This document shows positions 8,418 to 17,235 of a stretch of DNA of 33,323 nucleotides, one piece after another (within the stretch, counting starts at the first letter, position 1; every line of letters begins with the position of its first letter). The position numbers and the translations under genes are program-made. Origin of the DNA: Synechococcaceae cyanobacterium SM2_3_1 (GTDB lineage: Bacteria > Cyanobacteriota > Cyanobacteriia > Thermostichales > Thermostichaceae); NCBI GenBank assembly GCA_012030715.1, contig JAAUUJ010000028.1, forward strand, positions 1 to 33,323, in the 5' to 3' direction. The notes under the pieces were generated by a model that had not been told where the DNA came from, did no database searches, and saw only the letters and a list, made by a program, of their open reading frames with translations.

Positions 8418-9510
8418 AGGACACCAGGTTAGTGCGGCAACCTCAACTGCAGGTTCCCCATAGGGGCTATCACTGGGATGGATCGCTGCGCCGCTTTTTG
8501 AAGGCTGGTATTTTCGCGTCACCCTGCCTCAAGCAGGTCAGAGTTTTGCTTTTATGTACTCGATTGAAGATCCCCAGGGCGGGACTCCCAGTAGTGGAGG
8601 CATGGCCCAGATCTTAGGCCCGCAGGATCAACACCAATGGCGAACATTTCCAGAGGTCAGCGGCTTTTGGGCAGATCGTCAGACTCTGGCTTTGGGACAC
8701 TGGGGTGCCACCGAGAAAAAACTCCAGATCCATCCCCAATATTTGAGTCCCGATATTTTTGAACGCTACGTCCGTTCTGGATATCAGGCCACTGACACAC
8801 TCAACCAGGGATCGATTCAGGATCCAGCCACCCATCAAAAGCTCTCCTGGCGTTACCGGATCGAGCCTGTGTATAGTTATGGATTCCCGCCGCGAGCCAC
8901 GATGGGCTGGCTGTCTTATCTGCCTGTTTTTGAACCTGGATGGCAGATCTTGATGGCACATGGTTGGGCGCATGGCTGGGTGCAATGGCAGGATCAGCGC
9001 TACACCTTTGATCGAGTCCCCGCCTACATTGAGAAAAACTGGGGAGGAGCGTTCCCGAGCAAATGGTTTTGGATTAACTGCAATGCCTTCAGAGATTATC
9101 CCGATCTATCCCTGACCTGTGTCGGCGGGCGACGGGGGGTGTTGTGGTGGCAGGAGGAAGTGGGTCTGCTCAGCATTCATTGGCGGGGAGAAGCGCTCCT
9201 GCTGCTATCTGAGAATGCTCAACTCAGCTGGCAGATTGATGCGTGGGGCAGCTGGAAAGTTCAGGCTGAGCAGGAAGCATGGGCAATCACGCTGGAAGCC
9301 AGCACAGAGATGACTGGCACCCAGGTGTACACCCCGACCCAACAGGGCATGCAGAAACAATGTCGCGACACCCTTCCAGGACAACTTCAGGTGCAGGTGT
9401 GGCGGCGGGAAGGCCAGGTGTGGGCTCAGTACCTGCACGCAAAGAGTGATCTGGCTGGACTGGAAATAGGGGGAGGTCCCTGGAGTACCCCCTGGATCCA
9501 CAGCGAGTAA
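8414..9510 (+). CDS. Tocopherol cyclase (frame broken at 8495-8499)
   Basis: Tocopherol cyclase (VTE1/slr1737 family) closes the chromanol ring in vitamin E synthesis. The conserved GYHWDGS-x-RRF at the start and MYSIEDPQGG (8554 on) lie in different frames. Adding one T to the run at 8495-8499 gives RFFEGWYFRVTLPQAGQSFAFMYSIEDP-type continuity and a 365-residue protein, the family size. Downstream, AQILGP, GHWG, YIEKNWGGAFPSKWFWI and the C-terminal EIGGGPW are characteristic. ATG 8414 overlaps the methyltransferase stop, so the two are translationally coupled. The break is most likely a sequencing error, as the rest of the gene is undamaged. Confidence 0.9.
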
Positions 9511-9554
9511 CCAGGACTTCAAAACTTGATCGGCATTGACTCGACGGAGGGTAA

Positions 9555-9625
9555 GCGGATGAGGCGATTCGAACGCCCGACCATCTCGTTGGCAACGAGA
9601 AGCTCTACCACTGAGCTACATCCGC
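9555..9625 (-). tRNA. tRNA-Gly (GCC anticodon)
   Basis: Read on the minus strand, a 71-nt cloverleaf: acceptor GCGGATG pairs with CATCCGC, the D-arm is GCTCAGTGGTAGAGC, the anticodon stem CTCGT/ACGAG encloses TTGCCAA (anticodon GCC), and the T-arm contains GGGCG TTCGAAT CGCC-type pairing with the usual TTCGAAT loop. CCA is not encoded. The gene stands alone between tocopherol cyclase and a DUF6679-like gene. Confidence 0.96.
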
Positions 9626-9692
9626 AGGTGGCCTTTCAGGGTTTATTCATCATGACAAGGCCAACCAGTTCTTGTCAACTTACCCTTTCGCC

Positions 9693-10091
9693 TCAGGACT
9701 CCCGATCCCCAAACGGTTGTCTGCTACTCTGCTCCTCCTGTGAACGGGGTTCACTGGCCGGGGGATCATTGTCATCACGCCCCTCCAGGCGGGCAGGATC
9801 AGTCAACTGCTCATATTCTGGACAGTCATCTGCAACCGGCAGATCCTGCGGCAACATGGGCCCTTTGGGAATGGTGGATAAGCGCTGAGCGACTGCACCA
9901 ATGCTTTCCAGGCGCACCATCTCTTCCCAGGAACAGATCTCATCCTCGTCTTCGGTTTCGTAGCGGACCAGAACGGTATCCCCCTCAATGTCCAGGATGC
10001 GAGCTCGCTCCAGCCAGCGCCCCTGATCCCGCAGATAAATCCAGACGTCTTTGCCTTCACGAGACAGTTGATAAACCTTCCGATGCAACAT
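9693..10091 (-). CDS. DUF6679-like conserved cyanobacterial protein
   Basis: A 132-residue protein. Residues 1-75 (MLHRKVYQL ... VWIYLRD ... RARILDIEGD ... VRYETEDEDE-CSWEEMVRLESIGAV) are strongly patterned and match what I recall of a cyanobacteria-specific family (DUF6679). This part looks like a small beta-barrel with an acidic loop. The C-terminal 45 residues are polar, low-complexity and probably disordered. The ribosome-binding site GAGGAGGGGACA before ATG 10091 is strong. The gene is divergent from tyrA, with a 146-base shared upstream region. The function is unknown. Confidence 0.75.
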   Translation of the reverse strand: MLHRKVYQLSREGKDVWIYLRDQGRWLERARILDIEGDTVLVRYETEDEDEICSWEEMVRLESIGAVAQRLSTIPKGPMLPQDLPVADDCPEYEQLTDPARLEGRDDNDPPASEPRSQEEQSSRQPFGDRES

Positions 10092-10237
10092 TGTCCCCTC
10101 CTCAAGCTATGGTGCTAACGTCGGACATGTCATGGGGGTTACCTTACCCTTGCCTCTATCTTAGCGGGTGTATCCCATGCTGCACGTGTGGAATCCGCCC
10201 GGATCAGGGAGCACCAAAACAGTCCAAGCTTGAGGAG

Positions 10238-11109
10238 ATGTCAAGGAGAAGTCCATTGCAGATTGGCATTGTGGGTTTGGGGCTGATCGGAGGCTCCCTG
10301 GGATTAGATCTACTTCAGTGTGGACATATCCTGCATGGCGTCAGTCAAAAACCCCAAACCTGTGAAGCAGCGATTGCCCGCAAGGCCGTTCACACCGCCA
10401 GTACCGATCTCCGCAGTCTGGCAGAATCTCCTGTGGAGGTCATCTTTATCTGCACTCCCATCCCTCTGATTTTGCCCACCCTGGAACAACTGGCTCAATG
10501 GTTGCCAGCGTCTGTGCTGATCACGGATGTAGCCTCTATCAAGGGCTCCCTTGTGACGGCAGCCATCTCCCTCTGGCCCAATTTTGTCGGAGGTCACCCC
10601 ATGGCTGGAACCGAAGCCCAGGGGATCCAGGCAGCAGTCCGACATCTGTTTCAAGACCGTCCCTATGTTTTGACCCCTCAACCCGATACATCGTCTGACT
10701 CAATAGAACAATTAAGTGAATTAATTAAGGATCTGCAGGCTCGGGTGATTCTGGCGGATCCCTTCGCTCACGATCAAGCGGTTGCCTGGATCAGTCATCT
10801 TCCTGTCATGATCAGTGCCAGCCTGATTGCCGCCTGTAGCCGCGAATCGAAGTCGGAGGTGTTGCAGTTAGCTCAAAACCTGGCCAGCAGTGGTTTTCGG
10901 GATACCAGTCGCGTCGGAGGGGCAATCCCGATCTGGGAACAGCCATGGCGCAGCATAATCGGCAAGCCCTGCTGCAGGCCTTGAAAACCTACCAACAGGA
11001 ATTGAACAAGCTGATCGACTCCATTGAGAATCAGTCCTGGGGTGATCTTTATCAACTGTTGCAAAATACACGCCAGGAACGTCAGATCTTTGTGGAATCA
11101 GAGCATTAA
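10238..11109 (+). CDS. tyrA: Prephenate/arogenate dehydrogenase (frame broken at 10919-10922)
   Basis: Oxidative decarboxylation step of tyrosine synthesis. In cyanobacteria the TyrA enzyme is usually an NADP-dependent arogenate dehydrogenase. The NAD(P)-binding [11 protein letters not shown] opens the protein, followed by [17 protein letters not shown] and [14 protein letters not shown] with the catalytic histidine. In the C-terminal part [10 protein letters not shown] breaks frame. One more G in the run 10919-10922 restores [16 protein letters not shown] and the reading continues to TAA at 11107-11109, about 290 residues. ATG 10238 is listed. TTG 10256, 7 bases after AAGGAG, would start directly at the Rossmann strand and is a serious alternative. 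Confidence 0.9.
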
Positions 11110-11132
11110 CTCACCAAGTTTTTGCTGGTGAG
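11110..11132 (+). terminator. Hairpin directly after tyrA
   Basis: CTCACCA (11110-11116) pairs perfectly with TGGTGAG (11126-11132) around a 9-base loop, starting at the base after the tyrA stop. Only a short A-rich, not U-rich, sequence follows, so it may be an imperfect terminator or an mRNA-stabilising stem. Confidence 0.35.
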
Positions 11133-11160
11133 GACAAAACCTGGCCGAATCACCGCAATG

Positions 11161-11181
11161 CTACCCTCCGGGCTGGGGTAG
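11161..11181 (+). promoter_or_regulatory. Second hairpin in the tyrA-trpC gap
   Basis: CTACCC (11161-11166) can pair with GGGTAG (11176-11181), 29 bases before the trpC ATG. This would fold in the trpC leader. No leader peptide with tryptophan codons was seen, so attenuation is not supported. Confidence 0.25.
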
Positions 11182-11210
11182 TCTATTGGGTGAAGTCAAC
11201 TCTGTTTTTC

Positions 11211-12102
11211 ATGGAGATTCGTCGTCGCTCTCCGGCTCCCGCCGTGGTGGTTGAGTCGCAGGTTTATCAAGTGAACATGCCTGGCTGTCAACCTCAAAAC
11301 ATCCTGGAGGAGATCGTCTGGCATAAAGAGATAGAGGTGGCAAAACATGCGACAACAGCTCCCCCTGGAGCATCTGCAACAGCGGATCAGGCAGCAATCA
11401 CCTCCTCTTGACTTTGCTGCAGCTTTAGAGCAGGCCCATTCTGCATTAGCCCTGATCGCAGAAGTCAAGCGGGCCTCCCCCAGTAAAGGCGTGTTGCGAG
11501 AGGACTTTGATGCCATCGCCCTGGCGAAAACCTATGCAACTGCGGGGGCGAGTTGTCTCTCTGTGCTTACCGACAGCAAGTTTTTCCAGGGGAGTGGGGA
11601 GTATCTGCGCCAGATCCGGGCCAGCGTTACTCTCCCGTTGCTGTGCAAAGAATTTATCCTTTACCCTTATCAGATCCTCTGGGCTCGGTCCCTGGGAGCC
11701 GATGCAGTCCTCCTGATTGCAGCCTTGCTCAACAACGACACACTCCATTATTTCCTCAAGCTAATTCAGAAGTTGGGGATGACAGCTCTCGTGGAAGTGC
11801 ACACATTGGCTGAATTGGACCGGGTGCTGAAGCTACCGCTGGTGCAGGTGATCGGTATCAATAACCGCGATCTGACCACTTTTCACGTCAATCTGGAAAC
11901 CACCCATGAACTGTTAAGCCTTCGAGGTTCTCTTTTGCATAACCGTGGAATTACGATTGTGAGTGAATCCGGGATACATAACCCCTCAGATCTCCAGCAG
12001 TTGCAGAGTTGGGGAGTCCGGGCTGTTCTGGTCGGGGAAGCCCTGGTCACTGCCCCGGATCCTGGAGCCGCAACCCGTTCGCTGTTGAGCCTTTCTCTAT
12101 GA
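11211..12102 (+). CDS. trpC: Indole-3-glycerol phosphate synthase (frame broken at 11342-11345)
   Basis: TIM-barrel enzyme that closes the indole ring in tryptophan synthesis. The N-terminal extension [12 protein letters not shown]...[15 protein letters not shown] is typical of cyanobacterial TrpC and lies in one frame. The barrel from [12 protein letters not shown] onward lies in another. Removing one A from the run 11342-11345 joins them ([10 protein letters not shown]) to give about 296 residues. Core motifs are visible: [10 protein letters not shown], the LTD-x-KFFQG segment, LLCKEFI, VEVHT, GINNRDL, VSESGI and LVGEAL. ATG 11211 is the family start. An in-frame GTG lies at 11190. The stop overlaps the next gene by ATGA. 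Confidence 0.92.
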
Positions 12103-12329
12103 AGCCTATGCCTGTGCCTGCCCATGTGCACTATGAAGTGCTCCTCCGAATTCTGGAGCGGCAGACTTTTCCTGCGGTTGAGGAGCATGACTACAAAAAC
12201 CGCTCTCGCATGCAGGATCTGATCAACTCTCTGCGCAAAGCCTTAAGCCTGCAGCAACAGTTAGAGGAGGATTGGCAGCAGCGAGGGATAAAAGTTGATT
12301 ACCGCTGGCAGGCGGAGGAAGAGAAGTAA
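12099..12329 (+). CDS. DUF5340-like small protein
   Basis: A 76-residue protein beginning [23 protein letters not shown], followed by a helix-rich region ([19 protein letters not shown]) and ending [12 protein letters not shown] recognise this as a small cyanobacterial family, most likely DUF5340. The function is unknown. The ATG sits inside the trpC stop (ATGA at 12099-12102), so it is translated from the same transcript. The longer frame reaching back to 12009 only overlaps trpC and is not preferred. Confidence 0.75.
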   Translation: MKPMPVPAHVHYEVLLRILERQTFPAVEEHDYKNRSRMQDLINSLRKALSLQQQLEEDWQQRGIKVDYRWQAEEEK

Positions 12330-12523
12330 AGCCAACACGAGCCATCACGGGCGCCGACCCTTCCATAAAAAGTGAATGTCGTTAGCTTCTCAGGACTACA
12401 CTACTAAGCATCAGCACCCACTGATCAAGACCGGACAAGTCTGGGGTCCTGGCCTTGGTGACTGGGGCGGTGCTGCCAACCGCAAGGGATGCGTTCCGCT
12501 ACTTTAGAGTTGACTTTTTTAAC

Positions 12524-13612
12524 ATGGTCACTGTGATCCCCCCCCGTACAACTCAAGAATACTGGCCCGGTTTGATTCAGCATTATGCCAAGTGGCTGCC
12601 AGTTACTGACAAAACACCCATTGTTACCCTCTGCGAAGGAAATACTCCTCTGATTGCTGCACCTGCCATCGCAGAACGTCTCGGTAAGCCCTGCGAGGTC
12701 TACCTCAAGTTTGATGGTCTTAACCCCACGGGCAGTTTTAAAGATCGGGGCATGACCATGGCGGTTTCTAAAGCTAAAGAAGCAGGAGCGGCAGCGGTGA
12801 TCTGTGCCAGTACCGGCAATACCTCTGCGGCGGCGGCGGCCTATGCGTGCTCGCGGGGGCATGCGCGCCTATGTCCTGATCCCGATGGGTACGTGGCTTT
12901 GGGTAAGCTAGCCCAGACTCTCATGTACGGCGCAGAAATTATTGCCATCCGCGACAACTTTGACTGCGCCCTGACCCTGGTCCGTCAGATGGCGGATCAC
13001 TATCCAGTCTCCCTGGTGAATTCTGTCAACCGTTTCCGTCTGGAGGGCCAAAAAACGGCCGCTTTTGAGATTGTTGATGCTTTAGGAGATGCCCCGGATT
13101 GGTTGTGTACACCCGTTGGCAATGCAGGCAACATCACGGCCTACTGGATGGGATTTTGTCAATACCATCAACAGGGTAAAACCAGCAAACGTCCTCGTCT
13201 CTTCGGCTTTGAGGCTGAGGGAGCTGCAGCCATTGTTCGCGATCAGGTGATCACCCATCCGGAGACCATTGCCACCGCGATTCGCATCGGTAATCCGGCC
13301 AGCTGGGTTCGGGCCAAAGCCTCGGTTCAGGTCAGTCAGGGGGCCATTGATGCCGTTTCAGATGCCGAGATCCTGGAGGCGTATCGTGTGTTGGCCCGTT
13401 CCACAGGCATTTTTTGTGAACCCGCCAGTGCTGCCTCCGTGGCCGGATTACTAAAATATCGAGACCAGATTCCCTCCCATGCCTGCATCGTCTGTGTGCT
13501 GACCGGACATGGACTCAAGGATCCGCAAACCGCAATTGACCACTGTCAAGCTCAGATCCACGCGGGGATTGACCCAACTCTTTCGGCGGTCGCTCAAACC
13601 ATGGGGTTCTAG
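12524..13612 (+). CDS. thrC: Threonine synthase with a locally garbled frame
   Basis: PLP enzyme converting O-phosphohomoserine to threonine. The start MVTVIPP at ATG 12524 fits the family. The frame extending back to 12455 does not. The PLP lysine is Lys73 in [14 protein letters not shown], and [14 protein letters not shown] follows as the phosphate-binding loop. Residues about 113-120 read HARLCPDP where the family has GMRAYVLIP. One surplus G in 12855-12859 and one missing C at 12881-12883 explain this, as the second restores the frame. The remaining barrel and C-terminus ([14 protein letters not shown]) are normal, at 362 residues overall. No clear ribosome-binding site is seen. Confidence 0.92.
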   Translation: MVTVIPPRTTQEYWPGLIQHYAKWLPVTDKTPIVTLCEGNTPLIAAPAIAERLGKPCEVYLKFDGLNPTGSFKDRGMTMAVSKAKEAGAAAVICASTGNTSAAAAAYACSRGHARLCPDPDGYVALGKLAQTLMYGAEIIAIRDNFDCALTLVRQMADHYPVSLVNSVNRFRLEGQKTAAFEIVDALGDAPDWLCTPVGNAGNITAYWMGFCQYHQQGKTSKRPRLFGFEAEGAAAIVRDQVITHPETIATAIRIGNPASWVRAKASVQVSQGAIDAVSDAEILEAYRVLARSTGIFCEPASAASVAGLLKYRDQIPSHACIVCVLTGHGLKDPQTAIDHCQAQIHAGIDPTLSAVAQTMGF

Positions 13613-13719
13613 ATGCACGGAATGGGTAGGTCAGAAGGAGCGGTCCAGGCGATTTCCGATTCCAACCAACCGAGTTAGGCGGCTCCGGCGTGAGATGGGC
13701 ATGTCAGAATGAGAGGGTC

Positions 13720-15788
13720 ATGATCACCAACCCTGACTACCAGATTGCTGCACCCGATACTCACCCCCCAGCCACAGGCAGGACGGGGGGAATACGGCAG
13801 TGGTGGATGCAGTTGACTCAAAATCTGCGTCTGGAGACTCAGCTGCTGTTTGTGGCTACCCTGGCTGTTTCATTAGTGGTGACCAGCTTTACCTTTTGGG
13901 CCGTCAACAATGTGCAACAGGACGCCCAGTTTAACGACACTCGCTTTGGTCGGGATCTAGGGCTGTTGATGGCTGCCAATGTGGCTCCCTTAGTTGCCAA
14001 TGGTGAGATCGAACAGGTGGCTCAACTTTCTCAGCAATACTACGACAGCACTACCAGCATTCGCTATCTGCTCTATGCCGATCCCAATGGTCAAATTTAC
14101 TTTGGCATTCCCTTTTCAAATCCGGAGGTCACCACCTCCCTTAACCTGACCCGACGGATTCAACTTGCTGACAATCGGCCTCCGGCAGAGGGAGAGGCGA
14201 TGGTGCGCACTCACATTACACCGGCAGGCAGGATCACGGACATTTTGTCGGCATCTATCAGCAGGGCCGATTTCTGGGCACCTTAGGCCTGGGGATCAAT
14301 CCCAATCCCACGCTGGTGCGATCCTCCCAACTGGGCGCGCGAAGTTTCGGTGGGTGTGTTCCTCGCCGTATGGGTTCTGGCCATTTTAGGATCCGTCGTC
14401 AATGCGCTGACAATTACCCGCCCCATTAAGGAACTGGTGGATGGGGTGCAGGGGATTGCTCGGGGTAACTTTCAACAGCGGATTGTATTGCCTTTCGGTG
14501 GCGAACTCCGACAGCTGATCGACAGCTTTAACGAGATGGCAGAGCGATTGCAAAGTTATGAGGAGCAAAATATTGAGGAGATTACGGCTGCCAAAGCCAA
14601 ACTAGAAATTCTTGTGACCTCTATTGTCGACGCTGCTATTCTTCTGAACGAGGACTTTAAGCTGCTCCTGGCCAATCCTGCCGCGATCAAAATGTTTGGC
14701 TGGGAAGGAAAACCCATCCTAGGGGAACAGATATTTTTCTTACTACCAGAACCCCTGAGGATTCAGCTGACCCGCCCCCTATTTCAAATGGCGCGCGGAG
14801 AAATGGAAAGTAGTGAGTTTCGCATCAATTTACCGGAACCCAGTGCTCGTCATATTCGTGTCATGCTCTCCACCGTATTTGATCAGCGCCGTCTGAATTT
14901 AAAAGGGATCGTCTTTACAGTTCAGGATATTACCCGCGAAGTAGAATTAAATGAGGCAAAAGGGCATTTTATTAGCAACATCAGCCACGAGCTGCGAACT
15001 CCTCTTTTAGTATTAAGTCCTTCATTGAAATGCTCTACGAGTATGGCGAGCAAATTTCTTCGGAAGAGCGCCTTGACTATCTGGAAATTGCCAATCGAGA
15101 GACCGATCGCCTCACACGACTGGTGAACGATGTTCTCGATCTTTCCCGCTTAGAATCTGGAAAGCAGTACCACTTTGAGGGGGTTGATCTGGCCCAGTTG
15201 ATGGAACAGACACTCCGGACTCACCAGCTGCAGGCAAGAGACAAGGGAATTCAACTCCGCAACGCTCTTGATCCAGGACTCCCACAGGTCTGGGGCAACT
15301 ATGACTTATTGCTACAGGTGATGACCAATCTGGTCGGCAATGCGCTCAAATTTACAGCTGCCGGTGGCCAGGTTACCATTCATGCTCATACTGTCAATCA
15401 CCCCGATGGCAATCCTCAGGCGGTGCGCATTGCGGTGGCAGATACCGGAATCGGAATTGATGCTGAGGATCAGGGACGGATCTTTGACCGCTTTTTCCGG
15501 GTGGAAAACCGTGTTCACACCCTGGAGGGGACGGGTCTGGGGCTGGCTATTGTCCGCAACATTCTCGATAAGCATCACAGCAAGATCGCGCTGGCTAGCC
15601 GCCTAGGGGAGGGGGCAACCTTCTGGTTTGACCTGCACCTTTTTGATGACAGTTCCAATCCTGGATTGCTAGCGCCTGGAGCCCCCGATTCCCGTTGCTG
15701 TCACTGGCAGCAGAAGCCTGAGAGTGCTCAAGAGGTCGAGGAGGCTCTGGAAGTCAGTACCAGTCCCTCCCCATCTGCCGACCTTTAA
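13720..15788 (+). CDS. nblS: NblS (Hik33/DspA) sensor histidine kinase, three frame breaks
   Basis: Membrane sensor kinase controlling phycobilisome and photosystem genes under high light, nutrient and cold stress, and generally essential in cyanobacteria. In order: a TM helix (LFVATLAVSLVVTSFTFWAV), a periplasmic loop, a second TM (VFLAVWVLAILGSVVNALT), HAMP, PAS (LEILVTSIVDAAILLNED), the H-box FISNISHELRTPL, the N-box, and G-boxes VADTGIGID and GTGLGLAIV. Fixing a missing T (14243-14246), a surplus G (14333-14335) and a missing T (15005-15008) gives about 689 residues. ATG 13720 follows GAGAGG. The INPNPT, ALTITRPIKEL and DITREVELNEAK segments are diagnostic of NblS. Confidence 0.94.
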
Positions 15789-15872
15789 GCTTAATTGGGT
15801 CTCTCTGGAATTAACGGCGCCATTGGATCATTCCCTGGCCCTAAGGCTGTCCCTGCCCTTTAGCTGAGACTC

Positions 15873-16379
15873 TCAAGCGGCGGTGGAGCGGGACAATTGC
15901 ACAATTTCTCCCACAAGTTCCACTTCGATATCCTCCCCGAGGCGATGAAACACAGCATAGGGGCGAAAGATCTGGCCCAGAGCCATGCCTAGATGGCAAT
16001 CCGGCTGACAGTAGCAAGCAAAGGCCTGAATGGCTCGACCATTGGCATCCCAATGGTTTTGATCTTGGGAAAAGCAGTCACTGATGTCGTGATGAGGGGG
16101 GAGCCCGGGCAGATTCACAGCGTCATGCCCTAGTTCATCAAGACAGGCAATGGCAGCGATCAGATCGGGCTGATCTAGAACCGAGTAAAGAAAATAGTGG
16201 TGGACAGCATCATGAGTTTCACCACAATCGTATTGCCCCACCAGCAGTGTGGCGGACTCAAGCTGGGGATAATGGGCAAAACTTGTGGCCACAGCAGGGA
16301 TGACATAGTCAGCCATTAGTTGCTGCCGTAACGCCACAGAATCTTCTATCCAATAAGACTTTTCATCATCACTCTCCAT
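15873..16379 (-). CDS. Conserved-looking hypothetical protein
   Basis: A 168-residue acidic soluble protein that I do not recognise. The N-terminal half has a helical region (LRQQLMADYVIPAVATSFAHYP), followed by GQYDCGETHDAVHHYFLYSVLD. The C-terminal third carries CYCQPDCHLGM, a clustered Cys/His group that could bind metal, then a FRPYAVFHRLGEDIEVE strand region. No membrane segment or signal peptide is visible. It is convergent with nblS and divergent from the S24 repressor gene, sharing a 181-base intergenic region with it. The function is unknown. Confidence 0.6.
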   Translation of the reverse strand: MESDDEKSYWIEDSVALRQQLMADYVIPAVATSFAHYPQLESATLLVGQYDCGETHDAVHHYFLYSVLDQPDLIAAIACLDELGHDAVNLPGLPPHHDISDCFSQDQNHWDANGRAIQAFACYCQPDCHLGMALGQIFRPYAVFHRLGEDIEVELVGEIVQLSRSTAA

Positions 16380-16501
16380 AACCCTGTTGAACTAAGGACA
16401 TTAAGACCCACAAAGCGTTCTCTAACTTTGAGCGCTCACCCTATATAACTGAATCCCGAAGAATCTCACTAGATAGAGTGAAGATAAAATCAGATTATCC
16501 A

Positions 16502-16532
16502 TCGACAGTTCCCCTGTCAATAGAGATATAGT
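16502..16532 (+). promoter_or_regulatory. Candidate promoter with GACAG-N5-CTGTC operator
   Basis: A perfect inverted repeat, GACAG (16504-16508) and CTGTC (16514-16518), lies 43-57 bases before the repressor ATG. It overlaps a TCGACA (-35-like, 16502-16507). A TATAGT (-10-like, 16527-16532) follows after 19 bases. The position suits autoregulation by the adjacent HTH protein. This is an inference from spacing alone. Confidence 0.35.
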
Positions 16533-16560
16533 AAGAATATCTGGTGAAAGATGAGGTTCT

Positions 16561-17235
16561 ATGCGCCGGGATTTGCAATCTTCCCCTACAACCTTCGCCG
16601 CACGCTTGCGACAGGCGATTGGTGACGAAGCCATTTACGCTTTTGCCCGCCGTGCCCGTATCAGTGATACTGCTTTACGCAGTTATCTCAAGGGATCCGT
16701 CCCGGGCATCGACAAAGTGGTTCTGATTGCTGAAACGGCCAATGTTCACCTCCACTGGTTGATTACTGGAGAAGGATCTCCCGACACTGACACCTCGGGT
16801 CCCTCTGACCAGGCAGAAATGATCTATATCCCGTTTGTAGATGTTGCTGCCTCTGCGGGAACCGGGGTTCTGGTCCATGATGAGATGATTCGTGAAGTGA
16901 TCGGCTTTGATGCTCAATGGCTGCGCACTAAAATTAAGGGCAGTCCCGCTGATTTGAGTCTAATTACCGTGCAGGGGGATAGTATGGCCCCCACCCTCCA
17001 ACCCGGGGACATGATCTTTGTGGATCATAAAATTACCGATCTCAGGGATGGGATTTACGTATTCCAGATGGATGGCAATCTTTTGGTGAAAAGACTGCAA
17101 AAGTTACCCGGATCTCAGGTAAGTGTGATCAGTGATAATCCTCGCTTCCCTCCTTTTACCCTGGATCTGAATGATACTTCCCTGGGCTTGCAAATCGTGG
17201 GGCGCTTTCAGGGTCGCTTATCCTTTGAATCCTGA
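16561..17235 (+). CDS. HTH repressor with S24 (LexA/CI-like) peptidase domain
   Basis: A 224-residue transcription factor. Residues 10-70 form a helix-turn-helix region (AIYAFARRARISDTALRSYLKG) like phage CI-type repressors. Residues 88-224 are an S24 peptidase: a potential self-cleavage site Ala99-Gly100 in AASAGTG, catalytic Ser141 in GDSMAPTL and Lys177 in LLVKRLQ. Proteins of this layout repress DNA-damage or prophage genes until they cleave themselves with RecA. GAGG 4 bases before ATG 16561 supports the start. It is not LexA, as the N-terminal domain differs. No phage genes surround it, so the regulon is unclear. The upstream palindrome may be its operator. Confidence 0.85.
   Translation: MRRDLQSSPTTFAARLRQAIGDEAIYAFARRARISDTALRSYLKGSVPGIDKVVLIAETANVHLHWLITGEGSPDTDTSGPSDQAEMIYIPFVDVAASAGTGVLVHDEMIREVIGFDAQWLRTKIKGSPADLSLITVQGDSMAPTLQPGDMIFVDHKITDLRDGIYVFQMDGNLLVKRLQKLPGSQVSVISDNPRFPPFTLDLNDTSLGLQIVGRFQGRLSFES

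Noticed and set aside
9740-10237. Upstream extension of the tyrA frame
   Set aside because: It is antisense to the DUF6679-like gene. TyrA homologues begin at the Rossmann strand near 10256.
12330-12523. Possible riboswitch or leader peptide before thrC
   Set aside because: Small stems can be drawn, but no known riboswitch core or threonine-codon leader peptide was recognised.
16561-17235. Prophage inferred from the CI-like repressor
   Set aside because: No integrase, structural or replication genes flank it. The neighbours are core cyanobacterial genes.
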